Source of the DNA: a virus | IMG/VR virus record: IMGVR_UViG_3300025462_000002 | Coordinates: 1-31,668 of that record | DNA length: 31,668 nucleotides | Strand: one strand, 5' to 3' | The notes under the pieces: generated by a model | The model's database searches: none | What the model saw: the letters and a program-made list of their open reading frames with translations, nothing else | Told to the model about the DNA's origin: nothing | Shown here: piece after piece, positions 31,378 through 31,668 of the stretch | How the letters are laid out: every line of letters starts with the position of its first letter | Numbering within the stretch: the first letter of the stretch is position 1 | Made by a program: the position numbers and the translations under genes

Positions 31378-31649
31378 GCTGCACCTCCTAACATTTGATT
31401 TAAACGGTCTTGGATTACCGCCGCAAATTTTAAACGAGCTGAGCGGTCTAAAGTTTTATACCAATCTCCCCACCACTCTGGCATAGAGACTTCCTTGTAT
31501 ATGACCGCTCTATCGCTTAAAGGTAATACGCCTTCAAAACTTTCAACTGGCTGAAGAGCCAGCTTCAAGTCTGAAGTGCGTATTTTTCTTTGAATAAGCT
31601 GGATATAAGTTTCCAGCCCCAACAAAACAGAAACGTTTTTATTTGCCAT
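31374..31649 (-). CDS. Small hypothetical early-operon protein
   Basis: This 91-aa protein comprises an N-terminal helix (VLLGLETYIQLIQRKIRTSDLK), a Trp-rich middle (MPEWWGDWYKTL) and a C-terminal amphipathic helix (ARLKFAAVIQDRLNQML). It is compact, with no recognised family. It is translated from AGGAGGT and coupled by ATGA to the SSB-like gene. It is the first gene of the operon inside the window; the operon promoter must lie further upstream. Confidence 0.6.
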   Translation of the reverse strand: MANKNVSVLLGLETYIQLIQRKIRTSDLKLALQPVESFEGVLPLSDRAVIYKEVSMPEWWGDWYKTLDRSARLKFAAVIQDRLNQMLGGAA

Positions 31650-31668
31650 GCCTAACCTCCTATACTAA

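Overview
The window is part of a tailed-phage genome (or an integrated prophage) with podovirus-type architecture. The evidence is a portal, a large terminase, a scaffold/major-capsid pair, a head-tail adaptor, three or four internal-virion (ejection) proteins including one of 1549 residues, and no tape-measure or sheath gene. The DNA is AT-rich, gene-dense, and most genes have strong GGAGG ribosome-binding sites. A two-component spanin (inner-membrane protein plus outer-membrane lipoprotein) indicates a Gram-negative, diderm host. I cannot fix the host from sequence alone. The AT-rich composition and the phage-type family A polymerase (3'-5' exonuclease plus polymerase, no 5' nuclease) would fit a virus of Aquificota or Campylobacterota, but this is only an inference. 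No tRNA, rRNA, CRISPR array, integrase, phage RNA polymerase or insertion sequence was seen.

Layout. (1) 1-1409: nucleotide metabolism and regulation. It holds the 3' part of a ribonucleotide reductase small subunit and a tandem ribbon-helix-helix regulator on the + strand, and a convergent dNMP-kinase-like gene on the - strand. (2) 1409-1482: a compact symmetric divergent promoter. Its 14-bp inverted repeat contains both -10 boxes. (3) 1482-4545: two tail/receptor-type proteins, a DUF1353 protein, then a lysis cassette (i-spanin, nested o-spanin, holin candidate, secreted lytic transglycosylase). (4) 4602-12622: portal, small proteins, an ATP-grasp enzyme, beta-rich structural proteins and the large terminase, starting from a promoter that predicts a leaderless portal mRNA. 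(5) 12677-22998: scaffold, major capsid protein, adaptor, ejection proteins and two small ORFs, headed by a further promoter. (6) 22995-31649, all on the - strand: a replication/recombination operon. Read in transcription order it has an unknown 91-aa protein, an SSB-like protein, two tandem paralogs, an SNF2-type helicase, a Cas4/RecB-type Fe-S nuclease, a primase-helicase, DNA polymerase, a zinc-ribbon protein and a VRR-NUC-type nuclease.

The replication genes form an almost complete replisome: primase and helicase on one chain, a proofreading polymerase, a candidate SSB, and end-processing nucleases. The primase-helicase and the SSB candidate end in nearly the same acidic peptide, EP[DE][IV][DE]F, which suggests a shared docking tail. 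The late genes start from at least three sigma70-like promoters beginning TTGACAA. A fourth consensus promoter, at 29907-29934, points antisense into the early operon.

The points most worth follow-up are the symmetric divergent promoter with a nearby tandem RHH protein, the predicted leaderless mRNAs, the ATP-grasp enzyme inside the virion-gene cluster, the shared C-terminal tails, and the antisense promoter/hairpin element. All assignments rest on reading motifs by eye; no database search was possible.
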